From Lactobacillus huangpiensis (GTDB lineage: Bacteria; Bacillota; Bacilli; Lactobacillales; Lactobacillaceae), in NCBI RefSeq assembly GCF_019972815.1, contig NZ_BPPA01000001.1, forward strand, positions 186,001-250,000: a DNA stretch of 64,000 nt, given 5' to 3'. A model generated the notes under the pieces. The model had not been told where the DNA came from. It ran no database searches and worked only from the letters and a program-made list of their open reading frames with translations. This document shows positions 37,018 to 45,925 of the stretch, in pieces; the stretch's first letter is position 1, and each line of letters opens with the position of its first letter. Both the position numbers and the translations under genes were made by a program.

Positions 37018-38349
37018 ATGGTCGTTATTCAATGGATAATTAACAATATCCTTACTCAGGCAGCAATTTTAATTTCATTAATTGCGATGCTGGGATTAAT
37101 ATTACAGGGTAAAAAAATAGGAGCGGTCATCAGTGGTACGCTTAAAACTTTGCTTGGGTTTGAAGTTTTGTCCGCTGGTTCGACAATTATTCAACAAAGT
37201 TTGGCTTATTTTGCAGTAATTTTTCAGCATGGTTTTCACACTAAAGGTATTGTACCTAGTATTGAAGCCATTAATGGTCAGGCAATGAACAAGTTGGGTT
37301 TGGGTAATAGTATTGCCTTAACTCTTTTAGGTATTTTCATTGTGAACATTATCATAGCCAGATTTACTAAATGGAAGTATGTCTTTTTAACCGGACAAGC
37401 TTTATTATGGATGGCAACTATGACTGTTATTGGTGGTCACTTTGCCGGCTTAAAAGGTTTTCCGTTAATTTTAATGGGTAGTATTATAGGTGGTATTTTT
37501 GCTATTGCAATGCCGGCATTAGCGCAACCAATTGTACGTAAAATTACTGGCAGCAATGCAATTGCCCTGGGTCACTTTTGTACAATTGGATATCTAGTTG
37601 AGGCAGGTGTGGCCTGGCTAGTCAGAGACCGCAAAGTTGATCAACATGTGACTAACATTAAAGAAAGAACAGATTCTTGGGAACACGTTAAGCTTCCTAA
37701 GAGCATGTCATTTTTACAGGATAATTCCCTTTCTATTATGGTAGTAATGGTTCCTTTATACATTATTACTGCTGCTTTTGCTGGTCCTTACTGGTCTATT
37801 AAAGCTGCTGGAGGAGCTGCAGGAGGCGTAAACTACATTATTTATGCCTTTTTACAAGCTATTCAATTTACAGTTGGTGTTTATGTAATGCTTTCAGGGG
37901 TTCGTTTGATGTTAGGTGAAATTGTTCCTGCCTTTCGTGGTATTGCTATGAAGGTAGTTCCTAACTCAGTACCTGCTCTTGACTGTCCAGTTTTATTCCC
38001 ATATTCACCAAATGCAGTCATTATTGGTTTCATAACGACAACTATTGGGACAGTGATTGGCATGTTCTTATCCCCATTAGTAGGACTAGCAGTTATCTTG
38101 CCAGGTATGACTACCAATTTCTTTGCGGGCGGTACTGCAGGAATCTTTGGTAACGCAATTGGCGGCAAACGTGGTGCCATCATTGGTGGTATTGCACACG
38201 GTTTGTTTATTACCTTGCTTCCAGCACTTTTAGTTGGCGCATTATCATCAGTTGGCTTTGTCAACGCCACAGCTACAGATGTTGATACCATTACCGCTGC
38301 TTTATTATATCTGTGGGTTATTGCACCAGCCTTTCATGCCTTTGGCTAA
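37018..38349 (+). CDS. PTS IIC component, SgaT/UlaA family
   Basis: A 443-residue membrane protein with about ten to twelve helices. The family is recognised by LGFEVLSAGSTII near the N-terminus and LDCPVLFPYSPNAVIIGF and FFAGGTAGIFGNA in the C-terminal half. ATG at 37018 stands eight bases after AAAGGAG. UlaA carries ascorbate, but the family also serves other sugars, and none of the ascorbate enzymes (UlaG, UlaD, UlaE) are here. A hexose or related sugar is more likely given the class II aldolase downstream. Confidence 0.9.
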   Translation: MVVIQWIINNILTQAAILISLIAMLGLILQGKKIGAVISGTLKTLLGFEVLSAGSTIIQQSLAYFAVIFQHGFHTKGIVPSIEAINGQAMNKLGLGNSIALTLLGIFIVNIIIARFTKWKYVFLTGQALLWMATMTVIGGHFAGLKGFPLILMGSIIGGIFAIAMPALAQPIVRKITGSNAIALGHFCTIGYLVEAGVAWLVRDRKVDQHVTNIKERTDSWEHVKLPKSMSFLQDNSLSIMVVMVPLYIITAAFAGPYWSIKAAGGAAGGVNYIIYAFLQAIQFTVGVYVMLSGVRLMLGEIVPAFRGIAMKVVPNSVPALDCPVLFPYSPNAVIIGFITTTIGTVIGMFLSPLVGLAVILPGMTTNFFAGGTAGIFGNAIGGKRGAIIGGIAHGLFITLLPALLVGALSSVGFVNATATDVDTITAALLYLWVIAPAFHAFG

Positions 38350-38370
38350 TTACTTTGGAGGTGTTTAATA

Positions 38371-38808
38371 ATGTCGTTTTGGTCGAAAATTTTTAAATCA
38401 AATGCAACGGAAAGTAATTCAGCTGCAGATAAAGAAACTAATGAAACAAGCAGCCAGTTAACAGACGATGAAAAGCAACAGATCAAGAGTCAAATCAAAG
38501 ACTTAACTGAACAACTTAATGACAACGACTCAGAGTCAGTAGCAAGCAATAAACAAAAAGCTACTGTTTTAACCCAGTTAGGGCAGAACTATCAAAAGCT
38601 GGGTAATGTTGATGATGCTATTGATGCTTATGAAAAAAGCTTGAAACTCAACGAGGATTTTGGTCCGGCTTTTGACGGTTTGCTTAAGCTTTATGATATC
38701 AAACGGCAAAAAGCTGCTTATGCTAAAGATAATGATGAAATACAAAAATGGCTCAACAAGGGTGACGAATTAACGGCATTATCTAAGAAAATAATGCGTT
38801 CTAAATAA
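38371..38808 (+). CDS. Small TPR-like protein in the PTS operon
   Basis: A 145-residue soluble protein. The first 60 residues are polar and low complexity (Ser, Asn, Asp, Glu), followed by a region rich in coiled helices. A recognisable TPR unit, LGQNYQKLGNVDDAIDAYEKSLKLN, lies at about 75-100 with a second partial one after it. No catalytic motif is seen. It has a GGAGG ribosome site and sits between IIC and the aldolase. TPR units bind proteins, so it may hold operon partners together; that is inference. Confidence 0.7.
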   Translation: MSFWSKIFKSNATESNSAADKETNETSSQLTDDEKQQIKSQIKDLTEQLNDNDSESVASNKQKATVLTQLGQNYQKLGNVDDAIDAYEKSLKLNEDFGPAFDGLLKLYDIKRQKAAYAKDNDEIQKWLNKGDELTALSKKIMRSK

Positions 38809-38852
38809 ATTTCCAGATTATATAATTGAAATTCACAATTAAAGGAGAAAAA

Positions 38853-39695
38853 ATGGCTTATAAAACGTTAAAAGAAGTACTAAAAGAAGCAGAAGAAATG
38901 GATTTCACAGTCGGTGCGTTTAATGCTCATAACTTAGAAATGGTTCCGGCTATGATTGAAGCTGCACACCAAGAAGGGGCTCCTATTATTATTCAAACTT
39001 CTGTTGGTACGGCTGATACGGAGGGGATGAGAAACTTTGTAGCTGTTTGCAAAAGCATGGCAGAACACGAAGCGGTGGATGTTGTGCTCCACTTAGATCA
39101 TGCCCGTGATATTAAAGACATTGAAAGAGCAATTGCAGCCGGATACAGTTCGGTCATGTTTGACGGGTCATTACTTTCATTTAAGGAAAACATTGCCAAG
39201 ACCAAGAGAGTTGTAGAATATGCCCATAAACGCGGTGTCTCAGTTGAGGGTGAAATTGGAACTATCGGTGGAACTGAAGAGGGTTTTACCGTTAAAGAAG
39301 GAAACTATACTCGTCCTGAAGATGCTGTCAAATTCTTGCAAGAATGTGACGTTGATGCTTTAGCTGTGGGCGTTGGTACACATCACGGGCAATTTCAATC
39401 TAAAACCGAGTTGAACTTTCCACTTATTGAAGATTTGCATAGTAAACTGGATAAGCCAATGGTTATCCATGGTGGAACAGGAGTTAACGAGGAAGATTAC
39501 CATAGACTGACCGAAAATGGTATTCGCAAGTTTAACGTCGGAACTGAACTATTAGTTTCATGGACTAAGAAAGCAAAAGAGATGTTTGACAAAACCGAAG
39601 TTAATGAATCTCTGAGAAATAACATTATTCCATGTAACGAAAGCGTTCATAATATTATTAAACATAAAATTGAATTATTCATGAATAAAGGGTGA
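38853..39695 (+). CDS. Class II fructose/tagatose-bisphosphate-type aldolase
   Basis: A 280-residue zinc aldolase. Metal and active-site regions: HLDHARD (His80, Asp82, His83), GEIGTIGG, GTHHGQF and HGGTGVNEED. Relatives cleave fructose- or tagatose-1,6-bisphosphate, or smaller keto-sugar phosphates. Start at 38853 behind AAAGGAG; the frame is open 27 bases further upstream without a site. It gives this PTS operon its catabolic step, but no dedicated phosphofructokinase-type gene is visible. The next gene overlaps or abuts it. Confidence 0.88.
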   Translation: MAYKTLKEVLKEAEEMDFTVGAFNAHNLEMVPAMIEAAHQEGAPIIIQTSVGTADTEGMRNFVAVCKSMAEHEAVDVVLHLDHARDIKDIERAIAAGYSSVMFDGSLLSFKENIAKTKRVVEYAHKRGVSVEGEIGTIGGTEEGFTVKEGNYTRPEDAVKFLQECDVDALAVGVGTHHGQFQSKTELNFPLIEDLHSKLDKPMVIHGGTGVNEEDYHRLTENGIRKFNVGTELLVSWTKKAKEMFDKTEVNESLRNNIIPCNESVHNIIKHKIELFMNKG

Positions 39696-39700
39696 TCTCG

Positions 39701-40309
39701 TTGAAAAAAACGATGTTACTTTTAGCTGGTTGTCCTGGTACCGGTAAATCTTATTTGGCAAAACTGATATGCAAGGCCATTCCCGATTATTTTAATGAGG
39801 TTTCTATAGATCTGTTTAAAGAGCAGCTTTATGAAAGTAAAGGCTTTGATAATCCGTCTGAAAAAACAGAGTTAGATAATCAAGCGTACAATATGTTTTA
39901 CCAAAATGTCGCAAACTTTATGAAAAAAGGTCAATCAATTATTTCTGATTACCCTTTTTCCTATCGCCAGCATGATACCTTAGAAAAATTAGCTAACAAG
40001 TATCATTTTCAAATAATTACAATTACGTTGACTTGTGATTCAGATATTTTATATGAAAGACAGAGAAAACGTGATTTGGATCCTGATCGTCCTTTAGGAT
40101 TCATAATGAACCATTATCATAAAGGTGATACTTTAACCGACAGGACAAAAATGGATATCCAAAAAACAAAACAGGAATTTGAAAGTTTTAATAAAAAAAG
40201 AGGATATTCAACTTTTAAATTAGGTAAAACAATTTTTCTTAATGTTTCTGATTTTAGTAAAGTTGATTATGACGGTACAATTGTTAAGCTAAAAAGCTGG
40301 GTCAACTAG
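39701..40309 (+). CDS. P-loop kinase-like protein at the end of the PTS operon
   Basis: A 202-residue protein with Walker A GCPGTGKS (residues 10-17) right at the N-terminus, in the style of small zeta-toxin-like or shikimate/gluconate-type kinases. A lid-like arginine-rich segment YERQRKRDLDPDRPLG is at about 125-140. The start is probably TTG 39701 behind AAGGGTGA; a GTG at 39692 overlaps the aldolase stop and the ATG at 39713 lies too far from the site. It may phosphorylate the PTS product to the bisphosphate needed by the aldolase. This is inference from context; a nucleotide or regulatory role is possible. Confidence 0.7.
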   Translation: MKKTMLLLAGCPGTGKSYLAKLICKAIPDYFNEVSIDLFKEQLYESKGFDNPSEKTELDNQAYNMFYQNVANFMKKGQSIISDYPFSYRQHDTLEKLANKYHFQIITITLTCDSDILYERQRKRDLDPDRPLGFIMNHYHKGDTLTDRTKMDIQKTKQEFESFNKKRGYSTFKLGKTIFLNVSDFSKVDYDGTIVKLKSWVN

Positions 40310-40363
40310 GTACAAATTTACTTCTTAATATTTTGTTCAATATTCATTTAAAAACAATATTTT

Positions 40364-40398
40364 AGCCGTATTTCGTATTAAAGCGAATTACGGCTTTT
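40364..40398 (+). terminator. Terminator of the ascorbate-type PTS operon
   Basis: Arms AGCCGTATTTCG and CGAATTACGGCT (one mismatch) with an eight-base loop, followed by TTTTT. Confidence 0.82.
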
Positions 40399-40546
40399 TA
40401 AGTACTCTTGAATTTTTTGGCTTCTTCTGAATCAAAAAAATATGCCACTTGGTTTCTTATAATTGCCACTTAGTTAAAAGTGCTAGATTTTACATTAAAA
40501 TAAGCGTTTAATTAAATCATCAAGTGATGAAGGGCAGGTGAGAAGC

Positions 40547-41008
40547 GTGAAAATAAAAATAGAACTGAATCCGGATATGGAAGATGACGATACCAGTGTA
40601 ACAATTCATGCTAAATCTGTGACGCCAGAAGTTGAACAGATATACCGACAGTTGCAAGGTATCAGTGAACATCCTGACCAAATAGAAGGCAAAAAAGATA
40701 ATGTGTCCTATTACTTGAGCATGAATGAGATTTTATTTTTTGAAACAGAAGATAAACAGGTGATTGCACATACTGCCAAGGATGCCTTTACCGTAGACTA
40801 CAAACTCTATGAACTAGAAAATTTGTTAAATAATCAGTTCATGCGGGTATCTAAGTCAACAATTTTAAATTTAAATCAAATTTATGCGTTAACACGTTCG
40901 ATTTCTAACTGTAAGATTAATTTTCGCGATTCTTATAAAACTGTCTATGTTTCACGTCACTACTATCACAATTTGAATGATAGGTTAAACGAGAGAAGGT
41001 CATCATAA
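40547..41008 (+). CDS. LytTR-domain DNA-binding regulator
   Basis: A 153-residue stand-alone LytTR protein without receiver domain. The LytTR fold covers about residues 45-150 (YYLSMNEILFFETEDKQVIAHT, then FMRVSKSTILNLNQI and the basic end). The N-terminal 40 residues are acidic. Start is GTG 40547 with CAGGTGA in front; a GTG nine bases earlier overlaps that site. It overlaps by one base the LiaF-like gene, so the two are coupled. This small regulator plus membrane protein pairing is common in lactobacilli and probably senses envelope state, which is inference. Confidence 0.85.
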   Translation: MKIKIELNPDMEDDDTSVTIHAKSVTPEVEQIYRQLQGISEHPDQIEGKKDNVSYYLSMNEILFFETEDKQVIAHTAKDAFTVDYKLYELENLLNNQFMRVSKSTILNLNQIYALTRSISNCKINFRDSYKTVYVSRHYYHNLNDRLNERRSS

Positions 41009-41769
41009 TGAAAAAATTTAAACTTAGAGAAATATTTTGGGGCATTGCTCTAGTAGCAGCTGCCGTATTCTTAGTCCTTAATCAGCTGCATCTGCTTTCA
41101 TTTCATTTAAAAGTAAGCATGATTATTTGGACTATCATATTCGGAGCAGCACTGATCGAAAGCGTGGCTAATAAAAGCTTGTTTGGTACAACTTTTTCCA
41201 TTGCCTTTTTATTAATTGTTTACGCTGAACCCTTGCATATTACCAAAATTGTACCATGGACGGTCTTAGTGGCGGCGTTATTAATTTATTTAGGTTTAAC
41301 GCTGATTTTTAAGAGAAGCTGGTTTCCCAGGATAGTCTATTTTAACCAAAAAAAAGACGGCAAATGGAAGAACTTTAGCAATAATCGTTCAAGAATTGAT
41401 AATAACGTATTCAGTAGCGGTACTGGAAAAGTTGATGGAGAAGATATAGTAATCAATCAGCGCTTGTCATCAGTTTCGCGCTACGTTCATTCACAAAATT
41501 TACGCAGTATAACAATTAATTCTTCTTTGGGTGAAGTAGAAGTCTACCTTGATCAAGCTAAAGCTGCAGGCGATGTAGTGACCGTTGACATTAGTGGCAC
41601 TATGGGTGAGATTGAAATTTACGTTCCAACTTCATGGAAAGTCAACAGTGATAACTTGAACTTAGCTCTGGGAGAATTAGATATTAATGACGAATCTACC
41701 GGTGACGGTCCTACATTAATGCTAACTGGGCATTTCAGCATGGGTGATGTGGAAGTTAATTATATTTAA
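41008..41769 (+). CDS. LiaF-like membrane protein
   Basis: A 253-residue protein. Four hydrophobic helices lie in the first 110 residues, in pairs, followed by a soluble C-terminal domain of repeated beta strands (ITINSSLGEVEVYLDQA, VDISGTMGEIEIYVPTSW, LNLALGELDI, GHFSMGDVEVNYI). This is the LiaF C-terminal / cell-wall-active antibiotic response pattern. LiaF proteins hold back a partner sensor kinase. Here the partner appears to be the LytTR protein encoded one base upstream, and no histidine kinase is adjacent. Confidence 0.82.
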   Translation: MKKFKLREIFWGIALVAAAVFLVLNQLHLLSFHLKVSMIIWTIIFGAALIESVANKSLFGTTFSIAFLLIVYAEPLHITKIVPWTVLVAALLIYLGLTLIFKRSWFPRIVYFNQKKDGKWKNFSNNRSRIDNNVFSSGTGKVDGEDIVINQRLSSVSRYVHSQNLRSITINSSLGEVEVYLDQAKAAGDVVTVDISGTMGEIEIYVPTSWKVNSDNLNLALGELDINDESTGDGPTLMLTGHFSMGDVEVNYI

Positions 41770-41784
41770 CTTGGGAAAAATAAA

Positions 41785-42120
41785 ATGGTTAATTTAAAAC
41801 AATTACATGATTATGTCAAAGAAAATTATGAAGCCGGAAACTATAAAGATGCTGAAAAAGCCTATAAAAAATGGCATGATACCAATGATTATACCTATCA
41901 TGCAGCAAAAACTGCTGTGGAAAAGAGTTCTCTCAGTGATTATCAAATGGGTTATGAACAAGCCAAAAAGGACTATGCAGAGAGTCATTCTTTCAAGGTT
42001 TTTCCTAAAAAAGGTGTTAACTTAGTTAATCGTGTTACCCAGAATAAAGCAATTGAAATAGAACGCTACATTGACGGCTACAATGATGCCAAGACCAAAA
42101 TTTTACGGGCGAAAAAATAG
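41785..42120 (+). CDS. Small hypothetical cytoplasmic protein
   Basis: A 111-residue charged protein, rich in Lys, Tyr and Ala, mostly helical by composition. It has no signal peptide, membrane segment or motif I recognise. It follows the LiaF-like gene by 15 bases with a modest GGGAAA site and precedes the acetyltransferase by 22 bases, so it is probably in the same transcript. Function unknown. Confidence 0.65.
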   Translation: MVNLKQLHDYVKENYEAGNYKDAEKAYKKWHDTNDYTYHAAKTAVEKSSLSDYQMGYEQAKKDYAESHSFKVFPKKGVNLVNRVTQNKAIEIERYIDGYNDAKTKILRAKK

Positions 42121-42142
42121 CCCATAAAGGAGATTATTAATT

Positions 42143-42982
42143 ATGTATGGCTCACTATTAGCCAATGTAAGTCCAGATAGAAAAATTAAGGAAGCTGTAG
42201 AACAATTTCCTCAACATACACAAGCCTATTATCTGGAAAATAAGCCAGTCGGATTAATGACCTGTTGGCAAAATGCTTTTCACCCTTATTCCTTAAATTT
42301 TGCGGGCTATCTTGCACCTAGATTAACCAGCGGTGAACAAATGCAGGTTTATGAGCAAATACTGACGGATTTAACGGCAAAAGCCCAAAAAAATCACCAA
42401 AACGCATTAATTACTTATGATTATGCACCGCAGTTGCTCTTTAATGCTATTGGTCAAAAAAATGGTTTTAAATTAATCAGAACTACTGTAGAACCCCAGA
42501 TACCTTTGAAAAGGGCACTGAAAAATATTCTGATAGATACTGATTTGCAGATGGTCACTCTACACGAAATAAAAAAAGATTCTGTAATAATGAATAGGCT
42601 GGCACAAGTGAGCTTCTCAGATTATCAAAAAAATCATTTAGCAAATCCGGTTGCAAAGATACCTCTTAGTGAGTGGAGCAAAACCATTTTCACTGATCAA
42701 CTTGAACACGCCCCCTTAGCGCTAATTGCTGCTGGACAAATTAAGGCTTATTGCTTTTCTTTTGAGGATACCCCTCAAAAATTGACTTTAGGATGGATGT
42801 GTGCTGTTAAGCCTAATTTATTAGACCAATTGCAACAGCAATTGCTAAATTGGGCACAAGCAAAATATCAAACTTTAAGTGGTGAATTTGACTCTACAGA
42901 CCCGTTAGCAACGCGGACTTACAGAAAGTATGCGTTTAATCTGTGTCCAGTTTATGAAACGTATTTAAAGGAACTTTTTTAA
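42143..42982 (+). CDS. GNAT-like acyltransferase protein
   Basis: A 279-residue protein, strong AAAGGAG site. The C-terminal half reads as a GNAT fold: KAYCFSFEDTPQKLTLGWMCAV as the central strands and GEFDSTDPLATRTYRKYAF as the final helix-strand. The N-terminal half (PVGLMTCWQNAFHPYSLNFAG) may be a second, degenerate copy. The acyl-CoA pyrophosphate loop is not clear, so activity is uncertain. It is the last gene before a terminator and shares a transcript with the LytTR-LiaF genes. Confidence 0.55.
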   Translation: MYGSLLANVSPDRKIKEAVEQFPQHTQAYYLENKPVGLMTCWQNAFHPYSLNFAGYLAPRLTSGEQMQVYEQILTDLTAKAQKNHQNALITYDYAPQLLFNAIGQKNGFKLIRTTVEPQIPLKRALKNILIDTDLQMVTLHEIKKDSVIMNRLAQVSFSDYQKNHLANPVAKIPLSEWSKTIFTDQLEHAPLALIAAGQIKAYCFSFEDTPQKLTLGWMCAVKPNLLDQLQQQLLNWAQAKYQTLSGEFDSTDPLATRTYRKYAFNLCPVYETYLKELF

Positions 42983-42992
42983 ACATTTGAGG

Positions 42993-43025
42993 AACGACAA
43001 GCTATTAATAGTTTGTCGTTTTTTA
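42993..43025 (+). terminator. Terminator after the GNAT-like gene
   Basis: Arms AACGACAA and TTGTCGTT with an inner CTA/TAG pairing and a T-run. Confidence 0.85.
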
Positions 43026-43175
43026 TAGGTAGAAAAAATTCATGTTGACTTAAAGTTCACTTGAAGTATTACCATTAATCTAATCGTCGGATGAACAAGC
43101 TTGGTTAATGTTAAAAAGCGATAAAACCAAACTGTTTATAATAAAATGAAAAGTGATAGAAAGACTGGTATACCC

Positions 43176-43856
43176 ATGAAACGTGGTAAAGTTATTGTCC
43201 ACATGTATGTTTCAATTGATGGCAAATACGGTAGTAGTATTTCTAGTCAATATTATTCAGATGAATTATTTGAATTAAGCAATGCTGATGCTAATGGTCG
43301 TGAAACTATTCAAATGTATGCCACGCCAGCTAACGCACAGATTGATTTAAGCAAATATCCTGCAGATAAAATTGAATACGAAGATTGGCTGCCGGATATT
43401 AAGTCACAAACCTGGTCGGTTTCTTTTGATCGCAAGGGCAAATGCAACTGGACACAAAACTATTTCGAATATAATGGTTATAAGATGCATGCAATTGAAA
43501 TAGTTACTAAGCAGGCAAGTAAAAATTATTTAGCTTACTTACGTACCTTACAAATTCCTTATATTATTAGTGGTGAGCAGGAATTTAACTTAACAGAAGT
43601 TCTGGTTAAGTTAAAACAGCATTTTAATATCACAACGCTTGCTGTTTGCGGTGGCTCAATTATTGACGGTGTCTTTTTAAAGGAACACTTAGTTGATGAA
43701 ATTTCTTTAGTAGTTGCACCACATGTAAACGGAGATTCCCAACAAAAATCTGCTTTTAACACTTTAGGTAAATATATTGATGATTTATTTGCCTTTGTAA
43801 GTGCCAAAAAATTAGCAGACGGCGGCGTACACCTGTTGTTTAAGAAGCAAAGTTAG
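43176..43856 (+). CDS. RibD C-terminal / dihydrofolate-reductase-like NAD(P)H reductase
   Basis: A 226-residue reductase-like protein. It begins KVIVHMYVSIDGKYG, the usual N-terminus of RibD_C proteins, and has the dinucleotide-binding CGGSIIDGVFLKEHLVDEISLVVAPHV segment at about 160-190. Start chosen at 43176 because the family starts here; an ATG at 43146 directly overlaps a -10-like TATAAT-rich stretch. It is alone between two terminators, without riboflavin genes, so the substrate is unknown. Confidence 0.78.
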   Translation: MKRGKVIVHMYVSIDGKYGSSISSQYYSDELFELSNADANGRETIQMYATPANAQIDLSKYPADKIEYEDWLPDIKSQTWSVSFDRKGKCNWTQNYFEYNGYKMHAIEIVTKQASKNYLAYLRTLQIPYIISGEQEFNLTEVLVKLKQHFNITTLAVCGGSIIDGVFLKEHLVDEISLVVAPHVNGDSQQKSAFNTLGKYIDDLFAFVSAKKLADGGVHLLFKKQS

Positions 43857-43889
43857 TTCCTCTTAATACTAAAAGATTGGGCAATTTGG

Positions 43890-43921
43890 AGTAGCAAACT
43901 GTTTTCAGTTTGCTACTTTTA
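43890..43921 (+). terminator. Terminator after the RibD-like gene
   Basis: Arms AGTAGCAAACTG and CAGTTTGCTACT with a short T loop, then TTTT. It may also serve the convergent LysR gene. Confidence 0.82.
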
Positions 43922-43967
43922 ATTTTGCCAAAATTTTAACCAACGAATATGGCGTCTTTTTACTTGT

Positions 43968-44699
43968 CTATAATTGATAGCGATAAAAATAATAGGGGAT
44001 ATTCCAACTTTGCGAATCAGCTGCAACTAAATCATCATCCATTAAGTATTTAGGCAATAATGCAGTTGCCTGGCCTTTTTTGACCAGCTCTAAAATCATT
44101 TCCAACGAATCAATTTCAGTGACGCTGTTTTTATTCTGCGTTAATTTGAGAGTCAAGTTACGAAACGGACAATTTATGTCTGCGTTTATGGCAACCGGTA
44201 CTCTTTTATTTTCCTGCTTTTTGCCTTTTAAAAAACAGGCTTGTAAATGGCTTTTCTTGATTAACGAATATTGGGGTAAAGTGATCGGAGTAAAGGCCCA
44301 GACCATGTCATAGGGATGCTTAGTCAATAATTCTTGAATTTCATTAGTGCTTTTAATAATGACTTCATATTGATCAAGTGCAAACTGTTTCTTTTGGGTA
44401 ATAATATAGCCAAAAAGCAATTCGGAGATTAAAACTTTGGGTTTGTTACTGGTTAAATCGTCTTTGAAGTCTTGATAGTTTTGTAGTGCCTTAGTCGCAA
44501 AATGATACATTTTTTGCCCATTTTTAGTTGGTCTGACCCCTAAATTAGAACGCACAAAAAGTGGTGCTTTCAGTTCTCGCTCCATTGTTTTGAGCCTGGC
44601 CGTAATATTGGATTGAGTGTAGCCCAATTTCAATGCCGCTTTATTCAGTGATCTAGTTTCATAAATTGTTTGGTAAATATATAAATCGTTAAAATTCAT
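43968..44699 (-). CDS. LysR-family regulator, divergent from gap
   Basis: A 243-residue short LysR protein. Helix-turn-helix at residues 14-45 (RSLNKAALKLGYTQSNITARLKTMERELKAPLF) and a reduced effector domain (LISELLFGYIITQKKQ, ALLPKYL). It is about 50 residues shorter than usual, with a compact second lobe. Start at 44699 because GGAG precedes it. It is divergent from gap with 104 bases between and may control it, which is inference. Confidence 0.85.
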   Translation of the reverse strand: MNFNDLYIYQTIYETRSLNKAALKLGYTQSNITARLKTMERELKAPLFVRSNLGVRPTKNGQKMYHFATKALQNYQDFKDDLTSNKPKVLISELLFGYIITQKKQFALDQYEVIIKSTNEIQELLTKHPYDMVWAFTPITLPQYSLIKKSHLQACFLKGKKQENKRVPVAINADINCPFRNLTLKLTQNKNSVTEIDSLEMILELVKKGQATALLPKYLMDDDLVAADSQSWNIPYYFYRYQL

Positions 44700-44803
44700 A
44701 ATACTCCATATCATTAAAAGTGATAACCCTATTACAATCTCGGATTATGCAGAGTGAATTTGTTTTAATATACTAATTTTGTAATCTAAAGGGGGAACTT
44801 ATT

Positions 44804-45823
44804 ATGACTACAAAAATTGGTATTAATGGTTTTGGTCGCATCGGTCGGCTTGCTTTACGGCGAATTTATGAAGTGGCCAGTGACGACATCGAAATTGTCG
44901 CAATCAACGACTTAACTTCACCAGCTATGTTAGCACACTTATTAAAATATGATACTGCGCATGGTCAATTTAATCATGAAGTAACTGCTACAACTAATAG
45001 TATTGTAATTGATGGTAAAAATATTCCGGTTTATGCGGAAAAAGATGCCAGTCAAATTCCGTGGGTTAAAAACGACGGAGTTAAAATAGTACTTGAATGC
45101 ACTGGATTTTATACTTCAACTGCAAAATCCCAAGCTCACCTTGATGCCGGTGTTAAAAGAGTATTAATTTCTGCTCCTGCAGGCAATATGAAAACTATTG
45201 TCTATAGCGTAAATGATGATCAATTAACTGACTCTGATCAAATTATTTCCGCAGGCTCATGTACCACTAATTGTTTAGCACCATTAGCACAGGCAATGAA
45301 CGATGAATTTGGCATTCAGGTGGGAATTATGTCTACAACGCATGCCTATACTGCTTCACAAATGTTACAAGATGGACCTGATCGTGGTGGCAATGTCCGT
45401 AATGCTCGTGCCGCTGTTGCTAACGTTATTCCGCATTCAACTGGAGCAGCTAAAGCGATTGGCCTAGTTATACCTGAACTGGACGGCAAACTTACGGGTA
45501 TTGCTCAACGAGTCCCTGTTATTTCTGGTTCTATTACTGAACTAGCTGCCATTTTAAGAGAAAAAGTTACAGCTGAAGAATTTAATGCTAGAATTAAAAA
45601 GCATACTGAAGGGAATGCTTCTTTTGGCTATAATGACGACCAAATTGTGTCATCAGATATTATTGGCACTGAATTTGGTTCGGTCTTTGATCCAACTCTT
45701 ACCCAAGTTGAAACTGGAGATAATGGGGTACAACTAGTCAAAGGTTACGCCTGGTATGATAATGAGTCCGGTTTTGTAGCCCAAATGATCAGAACACTGC
45801 AAAAGATTGCCCAGCTAGGTTAA
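44804..45823 (+). CDS. gap: Glyceraldehyde-3-phosphate dehydrogenase, type I
   Basis: A 339-residue glycolytic enzyme. Rossmann motif INGFGRIGR at 7-15, Asp36 in AINDL that favours NAD, catalytic Cys153 in [12 protein letters not shown], and His in TTHAYT. It stands alone, divergent from a LysR gene, rather than in a cggR-gap-pgk-type glycolytic operon. It could be a second, differently regulated copy; the rest of the genome would be needed to tell. Confidence 0.94.
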   Translation: MTTKIGINGFGRIGRLALRRIYEVASDDIEIVAINDLTSPAMLAHLLKYDTAHGQFNHEVTATTNSIVIDGKNIPVYAEKDASQIPWVKNDGVKIVLECTGFYTSTAKSQAHLDAGVKRVLISAPAGNMKTIVYSVNDDQLTDSDQIISAGSCTTNCLAPLAQAMNDEFGIQVGIMSTTHAYTASQMLQDGPDRGGNVRNARAAVANVIPHSTGAAKAIGLVIPELDGKLTGIAQRVPVISGSITELAAILREKVTAEEFNARIKKHTEGNASFGYNDDQIVSSDIIGTEFGSVFDPTLTQVETGDNGVQLVKGYAWYDNESGFVAQMIRTLQKIAQLG

Positions 45824-45874
45824 TTCCAAAATTTAACTGATATTTTTATCAATTTATAACTGTTTATCATCAAT

Positions 45875-45912
45875 AAAAAAATGGTTCTGCCAAGTGCAGA
45901 ATCATTTTTTTG
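45875..45912. terminator. Bidirectional terminator between gap and thiE
   Basis: Arms AAATGGTTCTGC and GCAGAATCATTT (G-U pairs) flanked by A-run and T-run. It ends gap rightward and the thiM-thiD-thiE operon leftward. Confidence 0.82.
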
Positions 45913-45925
45913 TTTTTAAAATATA

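Noticed and set aside
37018-38349. Calling the IIC an ascorbate transporter
   Set aside because: Family match only; the ascorbate enzymes are absent and a class II aldolase is present instead.
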